DNA of 24,913 nt from Nitrososphaerota archaeon (GTDB lineage Archaea; Thermoproteota; Nitrososphaeria; Nitrososphaerales; Nitrosopumilaceae): positions 1 through 24,913 of the forward strand of contig JAEFDA010000090.1 of NCBI GenBank assembly GCA_016126025.1, given 5' to 3'. Positions 14,230 through 22,033 of this stretch are shown here, in pieces (the stretch's first letter is position 1; every line of letters starts with the position of its first letter). Made by a program: the position numbers and the translations under genes. A model generated the notes under the pieces. The model did no database searches. It was given only the letters and a program-made list of their open reading frames with translations, and had not been told where the DNA came from.

Positions 14230-16530
14230 ATGAGGGTGTATGTCATGCTGGCGGCGGTGCTGGCGCTGTCTGCGGCCGGCGCCGCCCATGCCCAGACCAA
14301 CTTTGACACCGTACAGTTCATCAGGTATCTGGACGAGAACGCCGCCTTGGGCGACATACGCAATGGCAACATAGACATGTACTTTTGGAGGATACCCTCC
14401 GAGCGGCTGTCCAGCGAGCAGGACCGGGAGGGACTGGTGGTGTACGAAACCACTCCGGCGACATACAGTATACTGGCCAACCCCGCCGAGACAGAGGAGT
14501 TCAACCCGTTCTCCCTGCGGGACATGCGGTTTGCGCTAAACTACCTGGTGGACCGCAACCTGATGGTAAACGAGCTGCTGAACGGGCTGGGGGCGCCCAT
14601 GGTGTCCAGCATCAGCCCCTTTGATCCCGAATATATAGACCACGTTGAACTGCTGGAGTCCTACGACTTCCGCTACGACCCCGGCCGGGCCCAAGCGCTG
14701 ATAGACGGCGCCATGACGGAGAGCGGCGCGACTAGGAACGGCGCCGGCGTATGGATGCTGGATGGCCAGCCCGTCGAGTTGCGGTTCTTCATACGGAGCG
14801 ACGACCCGTTCAGGAGCAATGCCGGGGAGATACTGGCTCGGGATCTGGAGAAGGCGGGCTTTGAGGTGCGCCGCGACTACGGGGACCTGAACAAGGCGCT
14901 GGCGGTCGTATACGGCGCGGATCCGGCCAACCTAGGCTGGCACCTGTACACGGAGGGATGGGGCCGCTCCGACTTCAAGAGATACGACTCGCAGACGCTG
15001 GCCGAGATGTACGGTCCATGGTTTGCCCGGCTGCCCGGACTCAACGATCCCCAATTCTGGAACTACGAGCACCCGCGCCTGGACGAACTTACCCAGGCCG
15101 TATTCTCGGGCGACTTCAGGTCCGAGGAGGAGCGCACCGCTCTGGTGCAGGAGGCGGTTACCATCGGGGTGGACGAGTCGGTCCGCGTCTTCACGGTCGC
15201 CGACAAGCAGCTGCAGGTGGCCCGAGATGGGGTGGAAGGCGTCATAAACGACTTTGGTGTGGGCATAGCCAGCCGATTCACCGCCATAAACGCCCACTCC
15301 GCCGACGACGTACTGAGGGTGGGTGTCAAGCACATTTACCAAGGGTCTTGGAACCCGGTGGCCGGGTTCGCCGACTTGTACAGCCAGCACATATGGTCGA
15401 TTATACACGATCCGCCCGTCTTCCGCCACCCGCACTCCGGGACCGTCATACCCCTGGCGGCCGAATTCGAGGTCGCGACGGGCGGTCCGGACGGGACCTT
15501 GGAGGTGCCCCCCGACGCCATGGTATGGGACGTGGAGGCTGCCGCGTGGGTGCCGGTGGGCGAGGGGGCCAACGCAACCAGCATGGTCACATACCACTAC
15601 AAGTTCGGCAGCTGGCACCACGGCATACCCATGGGGATGGATGACATATTGTATATGATCAGTTTTATGACAGAGTGGGGCACAGACGACGGCGGGGGAG
15701 ACCGCACCTACGACCCCGAGTACACCTCTAGAACCAACCAGTTTATGAAGACGTTTCAGGGAGTCCGGGTGATCGGTCCCGACTCCATAGAGGTATACGT
15801 GGACTACTGGCACTTTGACCACGGCGAGATAGCCGGATGGGCTGCCGTCGAGGCCCTCATGCCTTGGGAGATGTACCGCGCCATGGAGCAGGCCGTTCTG
15901 GAAGGGAAGACCGCCTTCTCCAGGCCCGAATCCACCAACAAGGAGGTGAGCTGGCTCTCCCTGATCATACCCGCCGATGCGGCCATCGTGCGGGAGTATT
16001 TGGCAGGGTACGCCGCCGCCGGGGATGTGCCCGATTCGCTGGCCGGGACAGATACGATGCACAGAGAGCGGTACGCCGCTGCCCTCTCATGGATTGACCG
16101 CACCGGCCACGCCGTAATCAGCAATGGCCCGTACACCATGGGCGGATACTCCCCCGAATCTGCCACCATGACGGTCCGCCAGTTTGCGGACGAATCGTAT
16201 CCGTTTGCGGCCGGCGCCTGGTCGGGGTTTGAGAACGCCAAGACGCCTCTCATAACACATGTCATCATGCCGGCCCTAGTCCTAGCCAGCCAAAACATCA
16301 CTGTCTCTGTTGCCGCAGAGGGGGCCAGCGCCCTCAAGTACTTTGTCAGGGACTCCGCGGGCAAGACCATCAGCGGCGAAGCCGCCGTCGGGGAAGAAGG
16401 TGCGGCCATATACCTGGATGCCGCCCGCTTCGCTCCGGGGGCCGCCAGCTTCACGGTTTACGCCATATCCGAGTCGGTGCTGCGGCCCGACTCGCATTCG
16501 GGCAGCTTTTTCATCCTCAACGCTCCCTAG
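14230..16530 (+). CDS. Secreted oligopeptide/dipeptide-binding protein (SBP_bac_5 family)
   Basis: Extracellular solute-binding protein for an ABC transporter of peptides or similar substrates. From ATG 14230 it is 766 residues. A signal peptide MRVYVMLAAVLALSAAGAAHA is followed by AQTNF, with probable cleavage after AHA and no lipobox Cys. The mature chain has typical family-5 landmarks: NPFSLRDMRFALNYLVDR at about residue 95, LIDGAMTESG, DLEKAGFEVRRDY, and HLYTEGWGRSDF. A second half resembles the distal lobe (YHYKFGSWHHGIPMGMDDI, AVISNGPYTMGGYSPES). The C-terminus ends SGSFFILNAP with no membrane helix, so anchoring is unclear. The frame is open from 13894, but the signal peptide and TATA box fix the start. 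No permease or ATPase gene is adjacent, so the partner transporter lies elsewhere. Confidence 0.85.
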   Translation: MRVYVMLAAVLALSAAGAAHAQTNFDTVQFIRYLDENAALGDIRNGNIDMYFWRIPSERLSSEQDREGLVVYETTPATYSILANPAETEEFNPFSLRDMRFALNYLVDRNLMVNELLNGLGAPMVSSISPFDPEYIDHVELLESYDFRYDPGRAQALIDGAMTESGATRNGAGVWMLDGQPVELRFFIRSDDPFRSNAGEILARDLEKAGFEVRRDYGDLNKALAVVYGADPANLGWHLYTEGWGRSDFKRYDSQTLAEMYGPWFARLPGLNDPQFWNYEHPRLDELTQAVFSGDFRSEEERTALVQEAVTIGVDESVRVFTVADKQLQVARDGVEGVINDFGVGIASRFTAINAHSADDVLRVGVKHIYQGSWNPVAGFADLYSQHIWSIIHDPPVFRHPHSGTVIPLAAEFEVATGGPDGTLEVPPDAMVWDVEAAAWVPVGEGANATSMVTYHYKFGSWHHGIPMGMDDILYMISFMTEWGTDDGGGDRTYDPEYTSRTNQFMKTFQGVRVIGPDSIEVYVDYWHFDHGEIAGWAAVEALMPWEMYRAMEQAVLEGKTAFSRPESTNKEVSWLSLIIPADAAIVREYLAGYAAAGDVPDSLAGTDTMHRERYAAALSWIDRTGHAVISNGPYTMGGYSPESATMTVRQFADESYPFAAGAWSGFENAKTPLITHVIMPALVLASQNITVSVAAEGASALKYFVRDSAGKTISGEAAVGEEGAAIYLDAARFAPGAASFTVYAISESVLRPDSHSGSFFILNAP

Positions 16531-16844
16531 GAGCGCGTTCAGTTCCGGGCTGGCGCGCGTGAAGATCTCCCCCTCCCCGGCGCCCCCACATCGGCAGTGC
16601 GGACGCCGCTGGAGCACACCGGGTGCACCACTCCGCTGTCCACATTCCCGGCATCCGAATACCAGAATGTCGACCCCTTATCTCCATGATTCCATTCAAT
16701 GATCAGGTGCTCTCGAATTGCCTGTGAGACTGGTTCTTTCTGTCCTTGCGTGCCGTTCACCTCCCCGGACCATCGCGGGGCGGCACCGGATCCGCTCTAT
16801 ATACCGTCAGGCGGTAAACTCTATCACACAGATAAAGTGAAAAG
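16531..16844. other. Intergenic, nothing recognised
   Basis: About 310 bp with no supported gene, RNA or repeat. GC content falls toward the 3' side, marking the edge of the accessory patch. Confidence 0.45.
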
Positions 16845-17159
16845 TTACTCCGAACTACTAACGTTGATCTTAGTAATTCCTTCAGGATAGTTAGTCTGCA
16901 CGACCCTATGGATCTCAGACTTATTGTCGAATGACTGCACCTTAGTATCATTCATATCCTCAGTCGGTACTGCATAGACACCATATGTAGAAGTCACGGG
17001 CATAGTATGGCCAGATTTAGCGTAGATGTCAGTAACAGCCTTCTCCATAGAGTACAGGGCCTCCTCAATACTCTTGATAGTCCCCATAGGTATGCTCCTA
17101 TAAGCATCGATACTCTGTGCCGGAAAGTGCTCGTCTTCGGTAACGTATACCTTGTTCAT
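16845..17159 (-). CDS. Lower-GC orphan protein, function unknown
   Basis: The 104-residue product begins MNKVYVTEDEHFPAQSIDAY. No family is recognised. It is hydrophilic, with no Cys, membrane span or signal peptide, and ends KINVSSSE. Its DNA is clearly richer in A+T than its neighbours and uses many A/T-ending codons, a sign of recent transfer. A strong TATA box (AATATATA, 17183-17190) is centred 27 nt before ATG 17159, so it appears to be a genuine leaderless gene. It lies just downstream of a degraded transposase, and both may have come with one mobile event. Confidence 0.65.
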   Translation of the reverse strand: MNKVYVTEDEHFPAQSIDAYRSIPMGTIKSIEEALYSMEKAVTDIYAKSGHTMPVTSTYGVYAVPTEDMNDTKVQSFDNKSEIHRVVQTNYPEGITKINVSSSE

Positions 17160-17182
17160 TGTCTATGCTGTATCGTCTGTTC

Positions 17183-17190
17183 AATATATA
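17183..17190 (-). promoter_or_regulatory. TATA box of the lower-GC orphan gene
   Basis: TATATATT on the minus strand, centred 27.5 nt before ATG 17159. Confidence 0.6.
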
Positions 17191-17224
17191 GTATTAAGGG
17201 ACTATCGATTCTATTGTAATACGT

Positions 17225-17842
17225 TCATATTCCAAATGTTTGGGTTAGCGACGCGACTGTGTTATTTTCGGTAAAAGACGTCTCCGCAAATACTTGAACA
17301 GGCCGATTGAACCTTGCCGTTCTAAAGTACTCTGCTAGTCGCTTTTTCATGCCCTCCAGCGGGCCATGATATTCACACACTCGGGTGCCCAGCTCGGATC
17401 TGCGCCACGTCTCCTCGTACCGCCCCTCGCACTGTTTGGTGCTCGCGTTCACGTGCACCGGGTCGGAAATTCTCCTGAAAAAGCCCAAGGCGCACAGCAT
17501 CTTCCTGACGCATGAGGCGGCGTACCTGACGCCCGCCAGGAGAGTAATCTTTTCGCGCAGTCTCTTGGGAGTCAGGCTGGCTTTCTGTAGCTCGGCAGCA
17601 GCCCGCCGTATGTTGCCGGCCGGGACGGCCCTGGGCCTGCCGGATTTTGGCTTGTCCCGCAGTCCTTCGTGTCCGTCCCTATTGAACCGTTCCACCCATT
17701 GCCGGATGCATCGCGCGGTGACATCAAAAACTGCTGTCACGGTCTCGGTGGAGTGTCCCAATTCAAGCACGGCACGCGCAGTTATCAACCTGGTCCTGAC
17801 CTTCAGATCCTTCCGTGCGTATTGCTGAGTCGAGTTCGTCAA
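17225..17842 (-). pseudogene. IS630-type transposase with catalytic core deleted
   Basis: The 205-residue frame starts with the IS630/homeodomain-like DNA-binding half: HSTETVTAVFDVTARCIRQW (about residues 30-49) and EGLRDKPKSGRPRA, then LREKITLLAGVRYAASCVRK (the second HTH). After LGFFRRISDPVHVNASTKQ it jumps to CEGRYEETWRRSELGTRV and MKKRLAEYFRTARFN, which resembles the extreme C-terminus of IS630 transposases. The DDE region of about 150 residues that should lie between is absent. The start is TTG 17842. The ATG in register with the local TATA-like box (17852) is in another frame and stops after 29 codons, another sign of decay. No terminal inverted repeats or TA duplication could be seen. 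It could be a deletion remnant or a domesticated DNA-binding protein. Confidence 0.65.
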
Positions 17843-18075
17843 GTCGGTTCATGATAAGTATGGAAGATGTGGGATCTATACGCTTTGCCACGGCAGACAG
17901 TTTTTGCGGAAATTACTTTTGCGCGTCACTATAGCGGGTCATCTGCAAATTCGGGCCGTGGCACTCCAAGCGCGAACTACCTTCGAGATTACACAATCTT
18001 CATCACGTATGCAAAAGTGCATGAATCGTGGCGGGGAATTGGCACTTAAGTATGCAGATCCCGGTCAGGGTGCTC

Positions 18076-18252
18076 ATGCCCCCAAAAAGCAAGTGTTCCT
18101 GCTGCGGAGCCAACGACCGGCTCCAAAGCGAACACGTAGGCTACATACCGCCGGCGGCAAACCGCGGCACAGCGCCGCCGGACGGACTGCACGTTGGGGT
18201 ATGGATGTGCAAGATCTGCTGGCTCCTGATGCAGTTCGGCAGCAGCAAGTGA
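18076..18252 (+). CDS. 58-residue zinc-binding protein, function unknown
   Basis: From ATG 18076 the product is 58 residues with C7/C10 (CSCC) and C45/C48 (CKIC), a typical four-Cys zinc module, plus H20 and H39. The order C..C - H - N-R-G - H - C..C is loosely like a compact HNH/treble-clef finger, but the middle loop is short and no nuclease call is justified. The longer frame from 18028 adds AGNWHLS-type residues with no similarity. The AT-rich CTTAAGTA (18045-18052) is centred 27 nt before 18076 and supports this start. It is 135 bp upstream of the Hjc-like gene on the same strand, with a separate promoter. Confidence 0.6.
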   Translation: MPPKSKCSCCGANDRLQSEHVGYIPPAANRGTAPPDGLHVGVWMCKICWLLMQFGSSK

Positions 18253-18387
18253 CAGACCCCCGATGCCGCTGTATTTTTACCGTCCCCTCGGGGCGCGACG
18301 AACCCCGATCGGCGGGCGGTACGGGCGCCGCCGGCCGTAGGGTCGACCGTCCAAAATATAGATAATATGCCTAGCCAATCGACACGC

Positions 18388-18888
18388 ATGGAAGCCGCCA
18401 ACGACCAGAAGGCCAAGAGCGCCAGGTTGAGAAGACGGCGCGGGTACCGCTGGGAAGACGGCCTGGTAAAGCGGCTCAACGGCGCCGGTGGCTGGAGGGC
18501 TTTCCGCCTAGGCTCGCCCAGCGTGGCGCTGCCCGACGTCTTGGCGGTCAACACCAGAAGCAGAGCCATACTGGTTGTGGAGGCAAAATCAGGAGCAAAG
18601 ACCAGCCTCTCGGTCCCCCCCAACCAGATCCAGCGGTGTCTGGACTGGTGCGATACATTCGACATATACGACGCACGCACCGTCGTGCTCGCCTTCAAGT
18701 TTCTCTCAAAAAAACGGCTGGATTCGGGCACGTACAAGTACAGAATCATGCGTGAGTACTACAAGGTGTGGGATCCGGCAGTTGAGCCGGTGGAGTGCGT
18801 GTGTACGTACGACGGGCAGACGTACGCCCTCATAGACGGGACACGGCAGCAGATGGAGATGGACGACTATTCCATGCCGTCGGCCTGA
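18388..18888 (+). CDS. hjc: Holliday junction resolvase Hjc-like nuclease
   Basis: Archaeal PD-(D/E)xK endonuclease that cuts four-way DNA junctions in recombination and fork repair. Numbered from ATG 18388 (166 residues), the catalytic set is E23 (GYRWEDGLV), D50 (LPDVLAV), and E65 with K67 (VVEAKSG). The preceding LGSPSVALPD is the usual Hjc signature, and SVPPNQIQRCLDW resembles the family's helix after the active site. The C-terminal third (about 60 residues, YKYRIMREYYKVWD to the end) extends beyond minimal Hjc (about 125-140 residues). ATG 18367 is a possible start, but AAAATATAGATA (18353-18364) sits only about 8 nt before it and about 29 nt before 18388, so 18388 is favoured. Confidence 0.85.
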   Translation: MEAANDQKAKSARLRRRRGYRWEDGLVKRLNGAGGWRAFRLGSPSVALPDVLAVNTRSRAILVVEAKSGAKTSLSVPPNQIQRCLDWCDTFDIYDARTVVLAFKFLSKKRLDSGTYKYRIMREYYKVWDPAVEPVECVCTYDGQTYALIDGTRQQMEMDDYSMPSA

Positions 18889-18936
18889 CCAAAACCCCGA
18901 CGCGCCCACCTTCCCCCGGAGATCCGGCGTGAAGAG

Positions 18937-18955
18937 GACTGGTTGGACACCAGTC
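18937..18955. other. Perfect inverted repeat, possible operator or terminator hairpin
   Basis: GACTGGT-tggac-ACCAGTC: a 7-bp stem with a 5-nt spacer, 49 nt after the Hjc stop and about 40 nt before the TATA box of the next gene. There is no T-run after it, so an operator is as likely as a terminator. Confidence 0.35.
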
Positions 18956-18991
18956 TGTACGGTTTAGGCACTAGTAGACGCCGTTGCCTAC

Positions 18992-18999
18992 CTTTTTAA
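18992..18999 (+). promoter_or_regulatory. TATA box of the acidic-repeat protein gene
   Basis: CTTTTTAA centred 26.5 nt before ATG 19022. It is too close (about 11 nt) to the earlier ATG 19007. Confidence 0.6.
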
Positions 19000-19021
19000 G
19001 CGGCGCATGCCCACAGCATGT

Positions 19022-19618
19022 ATGGGGCTATTCGGAAAGCTGCGCCGGGATGCATTCGGTTCCAAGAAGGCACACCCCGACGAAGAGGTGCCCGTGGAGG
19101 ACGAGGGCGTGGCAGAGGAGGAGGTGCCCTCCGACGAAGAGGTGCCCGTGGAGGACGAGGGCGTGGCAGAGGAGCCCCAGGTCATAGCAGAGGAGGCCGA
19201 GGCAGCCACCAAGAGCCTCTTGGCCACCGTATCGGAGTCCGAACCCACACGCCGCCGCACCAGATTCGAGGAGTTTGTGGACGAGCGGCTGTTGGTGAGC
19301 ACCGACGCGCTGGGCAACAAGCAGATGAAGATAAAGGTCTTGGAGGTCTCCGACGAGCACCCACCCGTCCAGTGGAGGTTTGGGGATCGGGTCAAGATAA
19401 CAAAGATCCTGGTCACCATCAAGCACCTGGCAACCCAGGAGGTGGAGGAGGCCGAGTTCGACATTGAATCCATAGAGAGGGAGCTGGCCGAGAAACGTCA
19501 CTACACCTCCACCAACCGCTGGATACCCACCACCGACATCAAAAACGGCTACGTGGCCGGCACCCGCCACACTTCGCTGGTCAGCGACGCAGTGGCCCTG
19601 GATTACATCATATTTTAG
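19022..19618 (+). CDS. Protein with duplicated acidic linker, function unknown
   Basis: 198 residues from ATG 19022. A basic N-terminus MGLFGKLRRDAFGSKK leads into an acidic linker in which EEVPVEDEGVAEE occurs twice (about residues 20-51). A folded C-terminal domain of about 120 residues follows, with alternating hydrophobic strands (KQMKIKVLEVSD, VQWRFGDRVKITKILVTIKH, SDAVALDYIIF) and an acidic helix (EEAEFDIESIERELAEKRH). No Cys, no signal peptide, no membrane span. I do not recognise the domain. The basic head might bind nucleic acid or membrane, which is only a guess. The upstream ATG 19007 is rejected because it falls inside the TATA-to-start interval. Confidence 0.7.
   Translation: MGLFGKLRRDAFGSKKAHPDEEVPVEDEGVAEEEVPSDEEVPVEDEGVAEEPQVIAEEAEAATKSLLATVSESEPTRRRTRFEEFVDERLLVSTDALGNKQMKIKVLEVSDEHPPVQWRFGDRVKITKILVTIKHLATQEVEEAEFDIESIERELAEKRHYTSTNRWIPTTDIKNGYVAGTRHTSLVSDAVALDYIIF
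19077..19174 (+). repeat. In-gene direct repeat (44 bp twice, 54-bp period)
   Basis: Positions 19077-19120 and 19131-19174 are identical. The repeat encodes the doubled acidic linker. Perfect identity at the DNA level implies a recent duplication that could expand or contract by slippage. Confidence 0.85.
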
Positions 19619-19723
19619 CCCCCGGCCGCCCCATCTTCTGGAATGCTGTGTTTGAGGGGCGCTCCCCGGGCTGCCGGCGCCCCGGGTTAAAACCTATATG
19701 GACATGAACGGGCACATCACTCC

Positions 19724-20014
19724 ATGATAGTCAACGAGGTGTCCGTCAACGGCTCCGTCTATAAGTTCGCCCTTACAAACCAGCTTATGTCCCAAGTAGA
19801 ATCCCTCAAGGAGCTGTACGCGTTGGTGTACGAGGATCCGGAGGGGTTTGAGGAGATCAGCTCCCGCATATCAGAGGTGGTATCAGAGATTGCCGACTCC
19901 ATAGAGCCCCAGGCATCCAGCGATGACTTGGACGGCGTTGTCCAGATGATAATCAAGACGGCCGACAACCTCAAGGCAGGCACAGAAAAACAGACATCAC
20001 GGAAAAAGCGTTAA
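19724..20014 (+). CDS. Small acidic helical protein, function unknown
   Basis: 96 residues starting MIVNEVSVNGSVYKFALTNQ. After a short strand-like start (EVSVNGSVYKFAL), the rest is one amphipathic helical stretch (SQVESLKELYALVYEDPEGF, ISSRISEVVSEIADSIE) ending in a basic tail KQTSRKKR. No recognised family. ATG 19724 is centred 27 nt after CCTATATG (19693-19700), so a leaderless transcript is likely. The small acidic helical form with a basic tail would suit a protein-protein adaptor, without direct evidence. Confidence 0.65.
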   Translation: MIVNEVSVNGSVYKFALTNQLMSQVESLKELYALVYEDPEGFEEISSRISEVVSEIADSIEPQASSDDLDGVVQMIIKTADNLKAGTEKQTSRKKR

Positions 20015-20053
20015 AATTAGCTATATAGAATATATAGTATATGCCTGACCGGG

Positions 20054-20061
20054 TTATAATA
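20054..20061 (+). promoter_or_regulatory. TATA box of the 49-residue Cys-rich gene
   Basis: TTATAATA centred 24.5 nt before ATG 20082. A second AT-rich site (GTATATTAAA) lies nearer but has no start in register. Confidence 0.5.
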
Positions 20062-20081
20062 CCGATGCTGTATATTAAAGC

Positions 20082-20231
20082 ATGACACTTGCTGTAACGG
20101 GGGACAGAACAGGCAACACCATGCACAGCTGCCAATGCGGCATATGCGGCCATCGCGACATGGAGGACTGCATAAAGAAGGAATGCGTGTGCTGCCTGAA
20201 CTTTCACATCAGGTCCGGTCCGAAGACGTAA
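20082..20231 (+). CDS. 49-residue Cys-rich mini-protein, function unknown
   Basis: The frame from ATG 20082 to TAA 20231 encodes 49 residues with seven cysteines packed in 22 positions: C17, C19, C22, C30, C35, C37 and C38, seen in SCQCGICGH, MEDC and KKECVCCLNFH, plus H24 and H42. The pattern suggests a small zinc module, possibly binding two metal ions. A second in-frame ATG at 20121 would give 36 residues and keep every cysteine, so the N-terminal 13 residues (TLAVTGDRTGNT) are less certain. The TATA box supports the first ATG. The length is below usual gene-finding cut-offs, so it may be missing from annotations. Confidence 0.65.
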   Translation: MTLAVTGDRTGNTMHSCQCGICGHRDMEDCIKKECVCCLNFHIRSGPKT

Positions 20232-20335
20232 AGTCACCGCGTGTCAGCGTAGCAGCTGCATTTCCTGGAGACGTGCATATAGCACCCCACCAGCCGATGG
20301 TCCCTACAGCCGCATAAAATGCACTTTTTGGCCAT

Positions 20336-20710
20336 CTACAGATCCGAGAACACGTCACGCATCTTCTCACTTAATCCTTTATCATGCAGGGCTTCCAGAA
20401 TCTTGAACCGCAGGTGCCTGAGCCTTCCAGGGTCGTCCCCATACAGCGGCTCCATGATGTCCATCTCCCGCTCGAAGTAGTAGTTGTCCAAAAACCCCCT
20501 GGATCTGGAGACCAAGCCGGATATGTCCGCGTCGGGGTAGTCCCTGGGATTTATCTTGTTTACGATGACCTGGAGTATGCCCCGTATGCGGAGCAGGTCC
20601 TGCCGCATTACGGCGAGGTCACCGGGTTTGTCCTTCAGATCCCCAATGTTCTGGCACGACTCCAGGGCCTGCCCCAGCATGCCCTTGAGGTACTCGGTGC
20701 GGGTCACCAT
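20336..20710 (-). CDS. Helical protein of unknown function
   Basis: 124 residues from ATG 20710 (MVTRTEYLKGMLGQALESC). The sequence is helical throughout, with basic-acidic alternation: DLLRIRGILQVIVNKI, RGFLDNYYFEREMDIMEP and LRHLRFKILEALHDKG. There is no signal peptide or membrane span and a single Cys near the N-terminus. The frame is open to 20782, but those extra residues (LRRPCVGRTAGHIFLVYVCP) lie across the AT-rich promoter site (AAAAAATA on the plus strand, 20736-20743), about 30 nt before ATG 20710. It is divergent from the coiled-coil gene. The family is not recognised. Confidence 0.6.
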   Translation of the reverse strand: MVTRTEYLKGMLGQALESCQNIGDLKDKPGDLAVMRQDLLRIRGILQVIVNKINPRDYPDADISGLVSRSRGFLDNYYFEREMDIMEPLYGDDPGRLRHLRFKILEALHDKGLSEKMRDVFSDL

Positions 20711-20823
20711 GGGGCATATGGGGCACACGTACACTAAAAAAATATGCCCGGCCGTCCGGCCCACGCATGGACGTCGGAGCATTGGGGACTTTGGACGTCC
20801 GGCCGTCCACGGTGTCCCATGTG

Positions 20824-20831
20824 CTTTAATA
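20824..20831 (+). promoter_or_regulatory. TATA box of the coiled-coil gene
   Basis: CTTTAATA centred 26.5 nt before ATG 20854. Confidence 0.6.
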
Positions 20832-20853
20832 TGGGCCCGATGGGGGCAGTGTG

Positions 20854-22005
20854 ATGGGTTACGATCCTACTGCCCGGGACATCAAGATTGTGGATGGCCT
20901 GTTGGAGTCCGGCCAAGGCGACCAAGGCAGACTGACATTCATACGCCGGTGCATGGCAGACGGCAGGACCCCGTACGAGTCGGACATGAGATACGTAAGG
21001 ATGCTGGCTGCCAAGGAGCCTGCAACCACCGATAGCCCGGCGGTAGACGATGCCCCGGCCCCGGAGGTCGGTGAGATCGATATGGTACGCAGCCTCGTAC
21101 GGAGAGGCCCGGGCGACCAAGGCAGACTGGAGTACATGCTCAGAACGCTGGAAGGCGGCGGCCTGCTGCGTATGTCTGACGCGGAGTATCTCCGCGCCAA
21201 GTACGCAGAATGCGAGCATGGGTACATGCCAGAACCGGCCCAAGCCGCAGTGGAAGAACCGGACGCAGCCGCCATGCGGCGGCCGGAGACGCCGGACACC
21301 CCGGCGGACCCCGAACTCCTGCAGGCAGAGGAGGAGCTGGAGGCAGTAAGGACAGAGCTGGAGGCGGCATCCGAGTCCGCAGAGGCCGTATCCAGAAAGA
21401 TGCAGGAGCTGGAGGCGGTAAGGACAGAGCTGGAGAAGGCCCGGCGCCTGGTGGAGGAGGACGAACGGGAGCTGGAGGACATGTCCGATTACAAGGACCG
21501 GCTGGCCGACCGGATGGAGGCGCACCAGAAACTACTCCAGGAGATAAGGGCGGAGCTGCAGAGCGTCAAGGAGCTGGTCAGGGATCAGAACGACAACATG
21601 GACGAGCAGGTACGGGCGCTGGAGGCAATAAGAAGCGAGAGGATGCAGCTGGAGGACGACTCCCGGCGCCTGGTGGGCGTCTCCGCCGAGCTTGCCGAGG
21701 AGCGCAAGAAGCTCGCCGCCGCCCGCAGGGAGAACCGCGCACTAAAGGAGAAGGAACGCAGCCTGACAAAGTCCCGCAAGGATGTTGAAAAGGTAAACCG
21801 CAGCATCCAAAAGGAGCGCGAGAAGGTGGCCAAGAAACTTGAGGAGGAGAAGTCGAAGCTGGAGGAACAGGTGGCCCTGAGAAAGAGCCTAGAGCAAGAG
21901 ACCGCCAAGCTGGGAGATATAGAGATGCAGAGGAGCAAGAACAAGCGGAGTATAAAGCTGGCCGAGAAGGTCCTCCAAGAGTCGCGGAACCGCGCCTCCG
22001 GCTAG
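20854..22005 (+). CDS. Coiled-coil protein with two N-terminal GDQGRL modules
   Basis: 383 residues from ATG 20854 (a GTG one codon earlier is possible). Two related modules of about 40 residues open the protein: IVDGLLESGQGDQGRLTFIR ... ESDMRYVRML and MVRSLVRRGPGDQGRLEYML ... SDAEYLRAKY. Both have the pattern G-D-Q-G-R-L, an amphipathic helix, S-D-x-x-Y. After a Pro/Ala linker, residues from about 150 to the end form one long charged coiled coil (for example TELEKARRLVEEDERELEDM and SIQKEREKVAKKLEEEKSKL). A 30-bp stretch is repeated 72 bp apart (21334-21363 and 21406-21435, one mismatch). No membrane span is present. It looks like a structural or scaffold protein, perhaps binding a partner through the paired modules. 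I do not know the family's function. Confidence 0.75.
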   Translation: MGYDPTARDIKIVDGLLESGQGDQGRLTFIRRCMADGRTPYESDMRYVRMLAAKEPATTDSPAVDDAPAPEVGEIDMVRSLVRRGPGDQGRLEYMLRTLEGGGLLRMSDAEYLRAKYAECEHGYMPEPAQAAVEEPDAAAMRRPETPDTPADPELLQAEEELEAVRTELEAASESAEAVSRKMQELEAVRTELEKARRLVEEDERELEDMSDYKDRLADRMEAHQKLLQEIRAELQSVKELVRDQNDNMDEQVRALEAIRSERMQLEDDSRRLVGVSAELAEERKKLAAARRENRALKEKERSLTKSRKDVEKVNRSIQKEREKVAKKLEEEKSKLEEQVALRKSLEQETAKLGDIEMQRSKNKRSIKLAEKVLQESRNRASG

Positions 22006-22033
22006 GCAGTCTTTGGCGGCACCGCGCCGCAGA

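Noticed and set aside
17004..17015. GTATGGCCAGAT inside the lower-GC gene, matching the element core
   Set aside because: It is inside a coding frame, short, and without the flanking blocks; probably chance.
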